Part shown: positions 22,113 through 33,962 of the stretch, one piece after another
Layout of the letters: the number at the start of each line of letters is the position of its first letter
How positions within the stretch are numbered: the first letter of the stretch is position 1
NCBI GenBank assembly: GCA_023213395.1
Contig: CM041465.1
Coordinates: forward strand, 229,345,741 to 229,409,740
Source of the DNA: Cycas panzhihuaensis
Lineage: Eukaryota; Cycadophyta
DNA length: 64,000 nt
Direction of reading: 5' to 3'
Notes under the pieces: generated by a model
The model's database searches: none
The model's input: only the letters and a program-made list of their open reading frames with translations
What the model was told of the DNA's origin: nothing
Translations under genes and position numbers: made by a program

Positions 22113-25100
22113 AAAACAAAAGCCGACCTTTAGCGTACACATCAGTAACATCCACATCAGAGACAACAATAGCTTTGTTAGCAGTTCCAGTAGCAGCAAC
22201 GGTTTTAGCAACAACAACAACACTATCCCCCTCAACCTCAATCAAATCGAGGTGCATATCGAGGAGGTCAAAGAGGAAGGGGAGGATTTAGAGGTGGTAA
22301 TCAACGCCACACAAATCAGTTTGCAGAAGAGGATAAGCTACTTTGTGCTTATCACACTTAAGATGTTGATCAAACTTGGATCATCGACTCAGGGGCATCA
22401 CGTCACATGACTGGAAGTGAAGAACTTCTTCATGACATCAAAGAAGGAAATGGTAAATTAGTAACTTTTGGCAACAATGAATCAATGTAGATCTCTAGTA
22501 TAGGCAAAGTTGCCTCATTTCATTCTTCTTCAAATCCTTCCTTCACATTTTCCAATGGTGATGCCTACTACATTCCTTCCATGGAGAAGAATTTGCTATC
22601 TGTTAGCCAATTGGACAAGCAACAGATGAGCATTTTGTTTAAAAATGGGAAATGTGTCATCAATGATAAGCATGATCAAGTTGTAGCCATTGGTCATGAA
22701 GACCATGGTCTTTATAAGTTGGATGCAAATAATATAATTTCTGATTCAGATTACTTTGTCACGCCATCATCAACAAAGATGCAACTTTGGCATCATCATC
22801 TAGGCCACTTGAGTTTAGACAATATCAAGATGATGGTAAACAAAAATATGGTGCATGGACTTCCAAAGCTATATGGTTCAAAATGCCTTTGTGAAGCTTG
22901 TATAATGGAGACACAACATAGATTACCTTTTCCTAAAGGCAAAGCATGGCATGCATCATATCCTTTGTAGCTGACACATTCTAATTTATGTGAACCTATG
23001 TCCACAACATATTTTGGAGGTGCATTGTATTATATCTCCTTCATAGATGATTTCTCTCACAAAGTTTGGGTTTACTTCCTCAAACAGAAGTCTGAAGCAT
23101 TCCAGAAGTTCAAGGAATTCAAGCTTGAAGTAGAGAACGAATATGGCTATACAATCAAAATACTAAGGTCAGATAATGGAGGCGAATTCACTTCAAACAA
23201 ATTCACCCAATTCTGCAAGGATAATGGCATTCAAGGATAGCTCACTATTCCTCATACTCCTCAACAAAATGGAGTTTCTGAACGTATAAATAGAACTTTG
23301 GTAAACAAAGCCAAAGCTATGATGCATGAAAAAGGACTCACATATGCATACTGGGCGAAAGCATTCCACATAGTTGCTTATTTGGCAAATCGGAGTCCTA
23401 CTTCAGCAATCACCAACATCACACTGGAAGAAGCCTGGTCTGGTAAAAAGCCAACCGTCAGTCACTTAAGGACATTTGGGTATACTGCATATATGCACAT
23501 CCCTGATTAACAAAGATCTAAGTTAGACAAACATAGTCTAAAATGCATCTTTGTAGGCTATTCCACTCATAGTAAAGCTTACAAGTTGTATGATTCTATT
23601 GGGAAGAAAATGCATCTCTCAATATATGTAATCTTTGCTGAAGAAGAGCATAAGGAGTTGGAATCTGTATCCATCCACTCTCCTCTTGATAAAGGTAAAA
23701 AGATTGTTGAGTGTTACCTTCCCTCTCAATCTTCCACATCATGTACATCATCTGCACTAGCTGGACCGTCTACATCATCAGAAACTACTCCACTTGATCC
23801 TAGCACATCTTTTATTGATCCATCACTTAGACCAGAAGACATTGAGGTTCAAGTTACATTAGTTAAAAAATTGCCAAAATGGTTTACACAAACTATTCAA
23901 GACGGCTAGATTATTGAAGGAAAACATCCATCAAAATATAGGCAGCAAACCAATTATGCACTCATGGATGATGTACTTTGTGTTGATGAGCCCTCCACCT
24001 TTGAGGAGGCATCTCAAAATGACAATTAGAAAGCTGTTATGGATGAAGAAATCCATTCTATTGAAAAGAATGGAACATGGGATTTGGTAGAATTGCCTAA
24101 GCATAAACAGGCAATCAGTTGCAAATGGGTCTACAAGACCAAATTCCATTCTGATGGTACACTCAAGCGCCAAAAGGCGTGACTTGTTGCAAAGGGGTTC
24201 AAACAAAAGGAAGGTATTGACTATGAGGAGACTTTTGCACCTGTTGCCAATATGAACACCATCAGACTCATCTTGGCCTTAGTTGTACAATGCAAATGGC
24301 CAGCATATCAGATGGACATGAAGAGCGCCTTTCTCAATGGCGATCTTCAAGAGGAGGTATACTTGGAACAACCTCCTGGCTACAAAGTACAAGGCAAGGA
24401 GCACTTGGTTTGTTGCCTGAAAAAGGCTTGTATGACTTGAAACAAGCTCCTCATGCATGGTACTCCAAAATCGATGACTATTTTTTGAGACATGGTTTTC
24501 ATCGATCCACATCAGACCCCAACTTGTACATCAAAGTTGAGAAAGACCATGCTATCTTTATTGTCTTGTATGTTGATGACTTAGTGATCACTAGTAATGA
24601 CACTAAGATGATACACATTCTCCAGAATGATTTGATCAAAACTTTCGAGATGACAAATCTTGGACTACTACATTATTTTCTAGCTTTTGAGGTATGGCAA
24701 CAGCTTGGATCTATCTTCATATCCTAAGCAAAATATTCTTGGGACACTTTGAAATGGTTCAAGATGCATGACTGCAAACCAGCATCAACGCCTATGGAGA
24801 ATGGAACAAAGCTTACTGTTAATGAGGAAGCTAAACCTGCAGATCCCACTCTTTACTGGCAGTTGATTAGTAGCCTCATTTATCTCACCAACACTCAACT
24901 GGATATTTCGTTTGCAGTTGGGATTTATTTTAGATGCATGTCTCAACCCAATTAGAAACATTGGAATGCAGCAAAATGCATACTCAAATACATCAAAGGA
25001 ACATTACAGCATGGCCTTCTGTATGCACATAATGAGGATTTCATCTTGGAAGGGTTCTCAGATTCTAATTGGGCATGTTGTCAGGATAGTTGGAGATCCA

Positions 25101-25504
25101 CCTCGGGTTACTGCTTTACACTTGGTTCAGGAGTTGTTTCGTGGAGTTGCAAGAAGCAACCCAATGTTACCTTGTCCTCCATTGAAGCAGAATACAAAAC
25201 TGCTATCAGCACAGCTTGTGAGGCTATCTAGCTACGGTGGATTCTTGGAGAGCTTGGACTTGAGCAAAATCAGCCCACTAGGATCTATTGTGATAATCAG
25301 AGTGTACTCAAGTTGGCCAAGAATCTAGTCTTTCATGCATGGACCAAACACATCGAAGTTCATCATCACTTCATCAGAGAGCATGTGCAGAATGGTGAGA
25401 TCAACCTCCAGTATAGACCTACAGAGGAGCAGACAGCAGATATCTTTACCAAGCCTCTTGGTAGAGAAAAAATTGTAAAATTCAGAGATGGTCTTAGCAT
25501 CTGA
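22113..25504 (+). pseudogene. pol: pol of copia B
   Basis: Domain order: protease (DSGAS intact near 22390), GAG-pre-integrase with WHHHLGH and CLCEAC (about 22790-22905), integrase, reverse transcriptase, RNase H. In integrase the first catalytic Asp context reads HSNLCEP, so Asp is replaced by Asn; SDNGGEF and NGVSER keep their acidic residues. Reverse transcriptase has intact YVDD at 24569-24580. A frameshift near 24435 and stops at about 22489, 22969, 23240, 23508, 23908, 24028 and 24181 (Arg to stop) disrupt it. RNase H ends near 25504 with KPLGREK. Most stops lie where the relative M has Gln or Trp. Confidence 0.93.
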
Positions 25505-25520
25505 CTTAATATTGTAGACA

Positions 25521-25745
25521 ATCAGAGTGTACTCAAGTTGGCCAAGAATCCAGTCTTTCATGCACAGACCAAACACATCGAAGTTCATCATCACTTCATC
25601 AGAGAGCATGTGTAGAATGGTGAGATCAACCTCCAGTACAGACCTACAAAGGAGCAAACAACAGATATCTTTACCAAGCCTCTTGGTAGAGAAAAATTTG
25701 TAAAATTCAGAGATGGTCTTGGCATCTGACTTAACATTGTAAACA
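25521..25745 (+). repeat. 225-bp tandem duplication of the RNase H end in B
   Basis: Copies 25296-25520 and 25521-25745 are nearly identical (a handful of substitutions by eye). The second copy repeats the last 75 codons of pol, from NQSVLKL to KPLGREK. A TGA at 25502-25504 precedes it, so it would not be translated with pol. Confidence 0.92.
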
Positions 25746-25746
25746 G

Positions 25747-25756
25747 TAAAGAGGGG
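25747..25756 (+). other. Polypurine tract of copia B
   Basis: taaagagggg immediately before the 3' LTR; usual plus-strand primer position. Confidence 0.75.
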
Positions 25757-26299
25757 TGTTAAACCTTATGTTTACATGTTAAGTATGTACTTTATTCTTT
25801 CATTCATTATTTTGTACTTTATAAGGTGACTATTCACTTAAGTGATAAAGTGCACACCCACTTTTCTCCTAGTGACATAACATTGTAACTAAAGAATTAA
25901 ATGGACCCTCATGCATCTTTGCTCACTTTGAGAGCCTAATGGACACATGCCCTTCATGCATGACATGCAAGCCATGCATTGCATGTACCTTGGATGTTTG
26001 CCACTTGTCAAACATCCAACGGTGTTAGGTAAACTCAATTACTCTATATATTGAGACCTCTCCTCATGGCTCATGTGTAGAGAAGTGTAATGTTATGCTA
26101 CCAGTTTGCTAATCAATTGGTATTCTTTGGAGTAGGACTAATTCCTCCTTCTTACACTTTGGTACCATCTTGCTCCCTTGATCTTGGTCTTATTTATCCT
26201 TTAGTTTTGCTCTTATGCTATCTAGAACTAGAGTGAACTATCTTCAAGATCTTGGTTTTATAGGTCTTAGGCATTCTAATCCTTTGGCCTTTCTCTACA
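25757..26299 (+). repeat. 3' LTR of copia B (543 bp)
   Basis: TGTTAAACC to CTCTACA, followed by TSD TAATC. Matches 18455-19009. Confidence 0.94.
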
Positions 26300-26304
26300 T
26301 AATC

Positions 26305-27120
26305 TAGACTACTCTTACATCATTATTCTGTTAGTAGAATGAAGCTAGAATATTTACCCTTAAAGATCAGCTTCAAAATCTTTGTCTAAGGGAAAATCAA
26401 CCTATTTTTGAGTATATAGCAAAGATAAATGCTATCAAGAATGATTTCACCTAAGTTGGGGAAACTATTATAGATAAAGAATTGGTTAGGCATGTGATAA
26501 ATAAATTACCCAAATCTTTTGAGGCCATGGTAAGCATGCTCACAGGAAATAGTAGAATAACAACCATCTCTTTTGCAGACCTTACAGGTCAAATGCTTCT
26601 TCAAGAAAAAAGAAACAAGAGATATGAAGAGGAAATAGGGGAAGAAGCATATGTCTCTAAACTTAGTAGAGGTCGGGGGCAATTTTCCTCAAGAGGACAA
26701 GGAAGATCTTTAGGATCCAGAGATAGATGGCAACGAGGAAGAGGAAGAGGAAGATTGACACCACCTAAAAATTTTAGAGTTTGTTTAAAGAAACAAGAGA
26801 TATGAAAAAGAAGTAGGGGAAGAAGCATATGTCTCTAAACTTAGTAGAGGTCGGGGGCAATTTTCCTCAAGAGGACAAGGAAGATCTTTAGGATCCAAAG
26901 ATAGATGGCAACGAGAAAGAGGTAGAGGAAGATTGACACCACCTAAAAATTTTAGAGTTTGTTTTAATTATAGGAAACCTGGACATTTTGCAAGTGAATG
27001 TCATGTTTTTTATGTTTATTGTCATAGTGGTCAATCGGGTCCCCATCCATATCAGTGTTGCCAAAGACAAGCAAAAATTCAGAGAAGAAAAAGGATAGTA
27101 GGAAACTACAACAAGGAGTA
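26305..27120 (+). pseudogene. gag: gag of copia A, C-terminal part
   Basis: Continues gag A after B. It has a UBN2-type capsid region (RHVINKLPKSFEAM near 26490), an Arg/Gly-rich basic stretch, then two consecutive zinc-knuckle-like motifs. Both are damaged: CFNYRKPGHFASEC (Cys to Tyr) and CHSGQSGPHPYQC (a Cys to Ser). A 178-bp tandem duplication (26611-26788, 26789-26966) covers the basic stretch and, not being a multiple of three, shifts the frame. Two knuckles and the following GNYNKE resemble element F. Confidence 0.88.
26611..26966 (+). repeat. 178-bp tandem duplication in gag of A
   Basis: Two copies starting agaaacaaga at 26611 and 26789. They differ at only a few bases (for example ccagag/ccaaag). 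The first copy ends in the middle of the first zinc knuckle. Confidence 0.93.
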
Positions 27121-30100
27121 GGATTCATCACATAAAGAAGAAGAGCCAACTTTCATTGTGGCCCTAACTTCAAGTCTCAAAATCGAAGATGATTGGTATA
27201 TTGACTCCGATGTAGCAAATCATATGACAGGTCAAAAAGATTGGTTTGAGTCCTTGAAACCTTATTCAATGAATAAATCTGTTGAATTAGGAAACAAACT
27301 TCCTCTTCCCATTGAATCATGAAGATAGGAAATGTCCTGTATAATCCTAGAATGAATATGAACCTGCTATCAATAGCTCAGCTAAGCAAAAAGAAGTTGA
27401 GAAGTATTTTTGATGAAGATGGACACTGTTTCATTTTAGATATGAAAAAAAGAGGAATAGTTATTACTAAAGGGATAAAAACTAACAATCTATACAAGTT
27501 GCTTTCTACTCCTATTATACCAGAAACTGATGCAATGTCTAAAAGTGATGTAATTTCTTCTGTCATTTCTAACATTGTTGATAATGAAATTTGGCATTTG
27601 AAGTATGGGAATATCTCAAATAATAGATTAGAATTACTAAAAAATTCTAATATGGTTGATGGCTTACTAGATGCTCAATTCAATCCTTTTGTCTGCAAAA
27701 GTTGTATGTCAGGAAAACAACACAGAGCTCCATTTCAAGCTAATTCTTGGCATGCCAAAAAAAATTAGAATTACAGCCCATTCACTCCAAATTCTCTCAA
27801 TAATACACAATATTTTCTCACTTTCATTGATGATTTCTCAAGAAAGACTTGGGTTTATTTTCTCTTTAGCAAGTCCAAAACATTTTAAAGAATTTAAAGC
27901 TAAAGTTGAATTAGAAAGTGATTGCAAAATCAAGTGTGTTCATTCTGATGGGAAAGTAGAATACATATCTAAAGAGTTTGATCATTTTTGCAAAGTAAAT
28001 AGAATAAAAAAATAGGTTACAACACCATATACTCCTCAATTAAATGGTATTGTTGAACAAATGAACAAGACTATTGTGGAAATGGTATGATGTCTAATGC
28101 AGGATAGAGAAGTTCAAAAGAAGTACTAGGCTGAAGCCGTCAATACTTCAATATATCTTATAAATAGAAACCCCACTCAAACATTATACAAGATGACGCC
28201 AGAAGAAGCCTAGACATGTAAAAAACTAGATGTGAGTAATCTCAAAGTGTTCAGTTGCAAGGCATATGTTCATATTGCTGACAAGAAAAGGTCCAAACTT
28301 GACTACAAAAGTATAGAATGCATAATGGTTGGCTATAATAATAGGTCATAAACTTATCGATGTCTAAATCCCAAAACAAGTAAGATCTATGTTAGCAGAG
28401 ATGATGTTTTTGATGAACAAAGGGTTAAACAAGAATCCCATCTAGAATATGAAGAATCAAAGTTTGTTCCCACTATTACTCCCAACATCTCTAAAGTTAC
28501 GTGTAAAAGTAATTCACCAAGTCAATCAAGTCCAAGAAGTCAACCAAGTTTTCCTTTAGGTCAAGGATCTTCAAATCAAGAATCTTCAGAAGAAGAAGAA
28601 GTAGTGAGTACTAGTCAACTAAACTCTCCCCTAGGTCAAGGATCTTAACGAGAAGAAGAGTTGGTAAGAGCTAAACCTCCAAAGAAATTACTAAAATGGT
28701 ATCTCAAAACTGTGGAAGAATCAAGAGGGGATATATTTGAACAGAGAACTAAGTCTCGACATCAAGACCTATTGTGTTCAATTGAACCTCAAACATTTGA
28801 AGAAACTAGTCAATACTCCGAATGGAAAATTGCAATGGATGCTAAAATCACTGCAATTGCTAAAAACAAAACTTGGGATTTAGTTGAGCCCCTATTGGAT
28901 AAATCAATTGTAAACTACAAATGGGTATACAAAATAAAAAGAGAAATCCAATGGAAAAATAGAAAAGTACAAAGCTCAACTAGTTACCAAGGGTTATACA
29001 TAGGCAACTAGAATAGATTATAATAAAACCTTATCACCAGTTGCCAAATTGAATACTGTGAGATCAGTAATAGCCTTAGCAGCTCAACAAGGATGGAAAT
29101 TTTATCAACTTGATATAAAGAGTGCCCTTTTAAATGGTGAGTTAAAAGAAGAAGTGTACATGAAACAACCACTAGGATATTTAAAATCAAGAGAAGAACA
29201 TCTTGTATGCAGGTTGAAAAAAGCATTGTATGGTCTAAAACAAGCCCTGAGAGCCTGGTATGATAGATTGGACTAGTATCTTATTCAGAATCATTTTCAA
29301 AGATGTGAATCTGACCCCAATTTATATGTTAAAATCAATAAAAAATTAATATACATAATAGTTGTATATGTGGCTGACATGATTCTGACAAGAAGTGATA
29401 CTAACTCTATCTCATTTATAAAGAATCAATTTGAAAAGGTGTTTGAAATGACTGATCTTGGTCTCTTACATTATTATCTTGGAATTGAGGTAGAGCAATA
29501 AAATAACTTCATTTTTTATCTCAATCAAAATATGTGAGAAATTTACTTGAAAAATTCAAGATGGAAAATTGCAACAGTTGTATCACACCAATGGAAATAG
29601 AATGCTCCTTGACAAAAGATGATGATGGTCAAGTTGTAGATACCCAACAGTACAGACAACTAGTAGGAAGTCTAATTTATCTCACTGCCACTAGGCCAGA
29701 TATCTCATACTCAGTTGGAGTGGTTTCCAGATTCATGCAAGAACCTAAGCTATTTCACTGGAATGCAGCAAAAAGAATTTTCAAATATTTGAAAGGTACT
29801 TCAAACCTAGGATTAAAATATGCAAATTTTAAGAAAATGGAATTTCTTGGTTTCAGTGATTCTGACTAGGCAAGTGACAAAGGAAATAGAAAATCCACCA
29901 CGAACTAATGTTTCTCTCTTGATTTAACAGTTATTTCTTGGAGCAGTAAGAAACAACCAACTCTTGCATTATCTTCCACTGAAGTTGAATACAAAGCAGC
30001 AACAAGTGCTACCTGTGAGGCTATTTGGATCAGACAATTACTGAAAGAGCTAAAACAGGAACAAGATGGACCAACAACTCTCTACTGTAACAATCAAAGT

Positions 30101-30303
30101 ATAATCAAGTTGACGAAGAATCCAGTATTTCATGCCAAAACAAAGCATATAGAAGTTCATCATCACTTCATTAGGGAATAGGTTTAGAACAAGGAATTGG
30201 AGCTAGTTCACTGCACCACAAACAACCAAGTTATCTACATATTCATAAAGCCATTATCAAGAGAGAAGTTTCAATTCTTTCAAGACCAGCTTGGCTTAGA
30301 ATA
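27121..30303 (+). pseudogene. pol: pol of copia A
   Basis: Protease region at 27190-27230 reads WYIDSDVANHMTG: the DSG triad is DSD. GAG-pre-integrase follows from 27319; its second zinc His is Asn (KYGNIS for the usual GHxS), and CKSC is kept. Integrase (about 27770-28330) has many stops. Reverse transcriptase spans about 28660-29500; the catalytic box is YVAD instead of YVDD at 29367-29378. RNase H follows to about 30303. Multiple frameshifts (near 27310, 27768, 28015, 29010) and stops leave it non-functional. It is related to F. Confidence 0.92.
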
Positions 30304-30323
30304 GATAAAACATTAAGAGACAA

Positions 30324-30659
30324 TGTTAGAAATAATATGTTTATTTGTAAGTCAGCCTACAATAAACCCGAGTTAAATGTGTGCATCCCAACTTATATGG
30401 AAGTCGGCCAAATGTATGCAAGTCAGCCAGAATGAATTGTGATATGACATAAATGTTTATTGGACTATTGAAGTTAGTTTTAGTATAGAGTTATTTACTC
30501 TTCATGAGGTCAGCCACAGTGTAAGGGTCTTGACCGTACTCTATAAAGACATTTTGTACTTCATTTTGATCATCAATTCATGGAGATTCTTCTCCATATT
30601 TTTGGCTATCTACTTCTACATTTTTTCCCCTATTTTTATGTTTCTTCAACTATGCATAT
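30324..30659 (+). repeat. 3' LTR of copia A, main part
   Basis: Starts TGTTAGAAATAATATG. Gypsy C interrupts it after ATGCATAT; the last 17 bp follow C at 34407-34423. Confidence 0.92.
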
Positions 30660-31062
30660 TGTAGCATTCCAAAATCTAGTCAAAACTATGCCATGTAACC
30701 ATTCAAATCGAAGGCCTTTGAACAAGGATTCCAACGGTTTAGACGAAAGTCAATTCCGACATCTCAATCAAAAGTTATGGCCATTTAAAATTACCCTGCC
30801 AGTTTTTGGAGAAGTTCTGGCCGACTTCTATTTGAGCAGTTTTAAGAAGAATATTACCCAGTCTGGCCGACTTCTATTACTATCCTTTGGCTGCCTATTT
30901 AAGGAGGATTTGCGGCCTCATTTCATCATCATCGGAGGTTCGTTGGTCGCGCATTTTCGGTTCTAGGGCTGCAATTAGCTCGCCCATTTGGGGGCTACAG
31001 TTTGGAGGGTTCCTCGCCTCGAAGAGGGAAGCTCACGTCTTCAGGAAAGACACATCACTACA
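30660..31062 (+). repeat. 5' LTR of gypsy C (403 bp)
   Basis: TGTAGCATTCC to CATCACTACA. It contains a short internal repeat of tggccgacttctatt (30819 and 30864 region). cctatttaagg near 30894 is a possible TATA-like box. Confidence 0.94.
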
Positions 31063-31064
31063 AG

Positions 31065-31076
31065 TGGTATCAGAGC
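31065..31076 (+). other. Primer-binding site of gypsy C
   Basis: TGGTATCAGAGC, perfect Met-tRNA-type site two bases after the LTR. Confidence 0.92.
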
Positions 31077-31185
31077 TTCGTTTCGAGGGGAAAGGGTAGA
31101 GGTAAAGGATTAGAAAGGTCAAAATCTGCCCCCAAGGGAAGCAGAAACAGAATTGAGGTTAGGGAAAAAGCTCATTCACAAGAAG

Positions 31186-31453
31186 ATGGTAGCCCAATCT
31201 AGAACCTTAGAGGAAAAAATTGAAGGCACATCAGAATTAAACCAGAGCATAAGGGCTCTAACAATCTTAATCCAGAAGTTACTAGCAAAAACGGATCAAG
31301 CAACACAAAATGTGTCAGGTAGACAAATGGATAACACCACCACATTAGGGATAGATCAAATGGATCAAGAAAATCAAGGAAATGAGACCAAGAGATTCGA
31401 TGGACGAGCTTACCAAAGGAGAACTCCCAACATGGATAATGGATGGAAAGGGG
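31186..31453 (+). pseudogene. gag: gag of gypsy C, N-terminal part
   Basis: Open frame from ATG 31186 (MVAQSRTLEEKIEG). It is charged, probably coiled-coil, comparable to the N-terminus of gag H at 56798. It is interrupted at 31453 by solo LTR K. Confidence 0.75.
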
Positions 31454-32236
31454 TGTTGGAGTCAAAAGTGACCCAATGGCTATGTGAGGACCAGAGGTAG
31501 GTCAGATAACCCGAGTTGTGCAGGTACGGACCATACAGAAGTACGCACGAGGCAAAACGGCAGAAAACAAGCATTCTGGGTACGTATGACAAAGCGCACT
31601 GAACGGCACGCATGAGGAACGCACGGGCGGAACGGAACCAAGCGGCGGTGGTACGCACGACTCCAGGGGACCAGTGAAGACCTGTGGAGGTGCCAGACGT
31701 ACGTACGGACGTACGGACCCAAAGATTAATTAATTAAGGCCAAACAAAGTGATTAAGTGAAGAGGTACGTATGACTAAAGGGGTACGGTTATGACAGGCA
31801 GTCATAACCCTTCAGCCAAAAGGTACCAGCATGAGTACTTAAGGAGGTACGCATGATTCACCTGGTTAGGGTGAGAGCCGGATATCACGAGTACGCAAAG
31901 ATGTAGGAGACAGTACGCATGGCAGCCGATTGGAGCATCACTGTATGATAAGTACCATCTGGGTACGCATTGTAACAGAAAGGATCAGATCTTTGGAATG
32001 CTCAGAATGCATTCCACCTCAGATAAATGAACTGTTGAATTAATAAAAGGAAGAGTTACGTGGAAATTGATGTATGCTTGATGTTGTGATGATGATTTGC
32101 TGAAGTATGTATTGATTGCATCACCGTGTACCATTCTGTGAATTATATATGGAATGTATGTGAATAACCATGTTGACAGTATCCTGAAACTAGACTATAG
32201 CATTGTGTAAACCTTGACAAGTGCATTGATTCCACA
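31454..32236 (+). repeat. Solo LTR K (783 bp) inside gag of C
   Basis: Starts TGTTGGAGTC and ends GATTCCACA. Flanking 5-mers are agggg (31449-31453) and agggc (32237-32241), matching at four of five bases. Both ends match the probable solo LTR at 9937-10681. It has unusually many GTACG motifs (31520-31980) and is CpG-rich compared with its surroundings. Confidence 0.78.
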
Positions 32237-32241
32237 AGGGC

Positions 32242-33630
32242 GTGGAATCTATAAGTCAACAAGGGGCAGGATTATCTTTGGAAAAATTCGATCCAGATGT
32301 ATCCAAGAATATCACTAATTGGGTCTTACAAATGGAGAACTATTTCAAGATCTATAACTCCACAGCTAAGGAAAAGATGGAGATAGCATCCGTACACTTA
32401 AACGGAAGGGCGTTAAGATGGTACTATTGGTGGAAAAAGATGAACTTACCAATGCAACAAACCTGGGAGAATCTAAGAGTAGGATTAGTAAAGCAATATG
32501 ACGATTCTTGGAATACAGATTACTTTGCTCAGTTAACACAATTACATCAAGAAGGAACAATCCAAGAGTACACAGAACAGTTCCAAATGCTACAAAGTAT
32601 GGTCTTAGAAAAGATACCACATGAATGCTTACTAGAGACTTATATTAATGGATTGAAAAATTAGATCAAATTTAGAGTTAAAGCAGTAGATCGACCACAA
32701 CTCCAAGTAGCAATTCAAATAGCAAGGAATGTGGAGGCAGAACTTAGAGATAGCAGACCGACATATACAAGGAAATATGGGCCACCAACATATCAAACCC
32801 AGAATCCTAATGGGGCCAGATCGGGAATAAAAGCGAACCCCCCATTAGCTATAAGAAATACAATAGAAAACTCAGGAACAACAAAAGAGGAGCACATAAG
32901 GAAAGGGACGTGCTTCAAATGTGGAGGGAAATGGAATAAGGAACACTGGTGCCTAGCAAAGAAGGTTTTCATGATCAATAACGACGATGCAGAAATACTA
33001 AAAGCAGCACAAGAAGAAGTAGAAGACCAGAGCATAGGAAGGGAGGAAGATGAACTTCTGGAAGTGGATACAGGGAATGTCCAAATATCCTTGCAGGCCA
33101 TTACAGGGCAACAAGTATCCCCGCAAACCCTAAGATTCCAAGGACAAATCAAGGGGAGACCAGTATCAATCTTGGTAGATAGTGGGAGTACACACAATTT
33201 TATTAACAAGGCATCGGCAGAAAAACTGGGATTACAAGTGGAACCCCTCAACACATTCCAGATGTCAATAGCAAATGGGAGAACAACGTTGTGTGGAGGA
33301 TATTGCAAGGACACAACTCTCCAGATCAACGATTACAAGGTCACAACTTGTATGTTTGCCATGCCCATAGGCGAAGTAGACGTAGTTTTGGGAATTCAAT
33401 GGCTACAAACGTTGGGGAACATCATTACCAATTATATGACAAGATTTATGTGTTTCCGACAAAAAGGACGCAAATATCGACTACAAGCCCCATCCACACC
33501 GCTAGTTCAACTCATATCATCTCACAGAATGGAACAGATTCTAAAGAAGAATCCACAAGTGTATATAATGTCATGTTACAAAGTAGAAATAAAAAATGTT
33601 CCTCCAAAGATTCAGGCAATCTTAGAATGA
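32242..33630 (+). pseudogene. gag: gag (C-terminal part) and protease of gypsy C
   Basis: Retrotransposon gag domain from about 32270 (LEKFDP, ALRWYYWW, WNTDYFAQL), with a single TAG at 32662-32664. The frame then continues through a CCHC zinc knuckle CFKCGGKWNKEHWC (32911-32952) to an aspartic protease: VDSGSTHNFI at about 33175-33204 with DSG intact, and VLGIQWLQTLG near 33385 as the second conserved element. A TGA at 33628-33630 closes the long frame. Apart from the TAG this part is well preserved, consistent with a fairly young copy. Confidence 0.92.
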
Positions 33631-33960
33631 CATCAAGGAGTTTTTGAGGAACCCCAAGGACTGCCACTAAAAAGGGAATTGGAACATGCAATAGATCAGT
33701 TAAAATTGCCACTAAAAAGCAAAATCCGCAATATCTTCTACGTGTCTTGTTTAAAGAAAAAGTTGGGTGAAAGGGAGGCTCCACAAACGAATTTACCAAC
33801 ACGGGATGAAGAAGGAATGATGATAGTGGAATACTGAAGACTAGGGCCAAGAATTTACGATCCAGGATAATGAAAGGATATCCCATCAAATGGAAGACAT
33901 TGGAGCTTAAAGATGCAACGTAGGAGTCTGAAGAATGGATGCAGAAAAATGGGCCATTAC
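33631..33960 (+). pseudogene. Pol remnant of gypsy C (deletion junction and chromodomain relic)
   Basis: The frame continues past the TGA with the start of reverse transcriptase (PQGLPLKRELEHAIDQ). It then joins directly, in frame, to the integrase C-terminus (KSKIRNIFYVSCLKKK), so about 2.5 kb of pol present in H is missing. A 13-bp direct repeat tgccactaaaaag at 33662 and 33706 flanks the region. From 33780 on, a decayed chromodomain tail is recognisable by comparison with H (DEEGMMIVE, LKDAT). Confidence 0.82.
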
Positions 33961-33962
33961 TA

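Larger units (their letters stand above)
18455..26299 (+). mobile_element. Ty1/copia element B (inserted in gag of A)
   Basis: Complete 7.8 kb element with LTRs at 18455-19009 and 25757-26299 and a perfect TSD TAATC (18450-18454 and 26300-26304). It is the same family as M. The LTRs are about 95% identical by eye; the 3' copy lacks a 12-bp segment near the start. Gag-pol is a single frame broken by scattered stops and small indels. Confidence 0.95.

Noticed and set aside
30580-30966. 128-codon ORF across the A LTR / C LTR boundary
   Set aside because: Runs through two LTRs of different elements, so it cannot be an old gene; a similar chance frame occurs in the other C LTR.
31410-31722. Two overlapping minus-strand ORFs of about 80 codons
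   Set aside because: Lie in the CpG-rich GTACG cluster of solo LTR K; Arg/Val-rich low-complexity translation, no start context or homologue.
32793-33329. 178-codon minus-strand ORF
   Set aside because: Exact antisense of gag-protease of C; no domain of its own.
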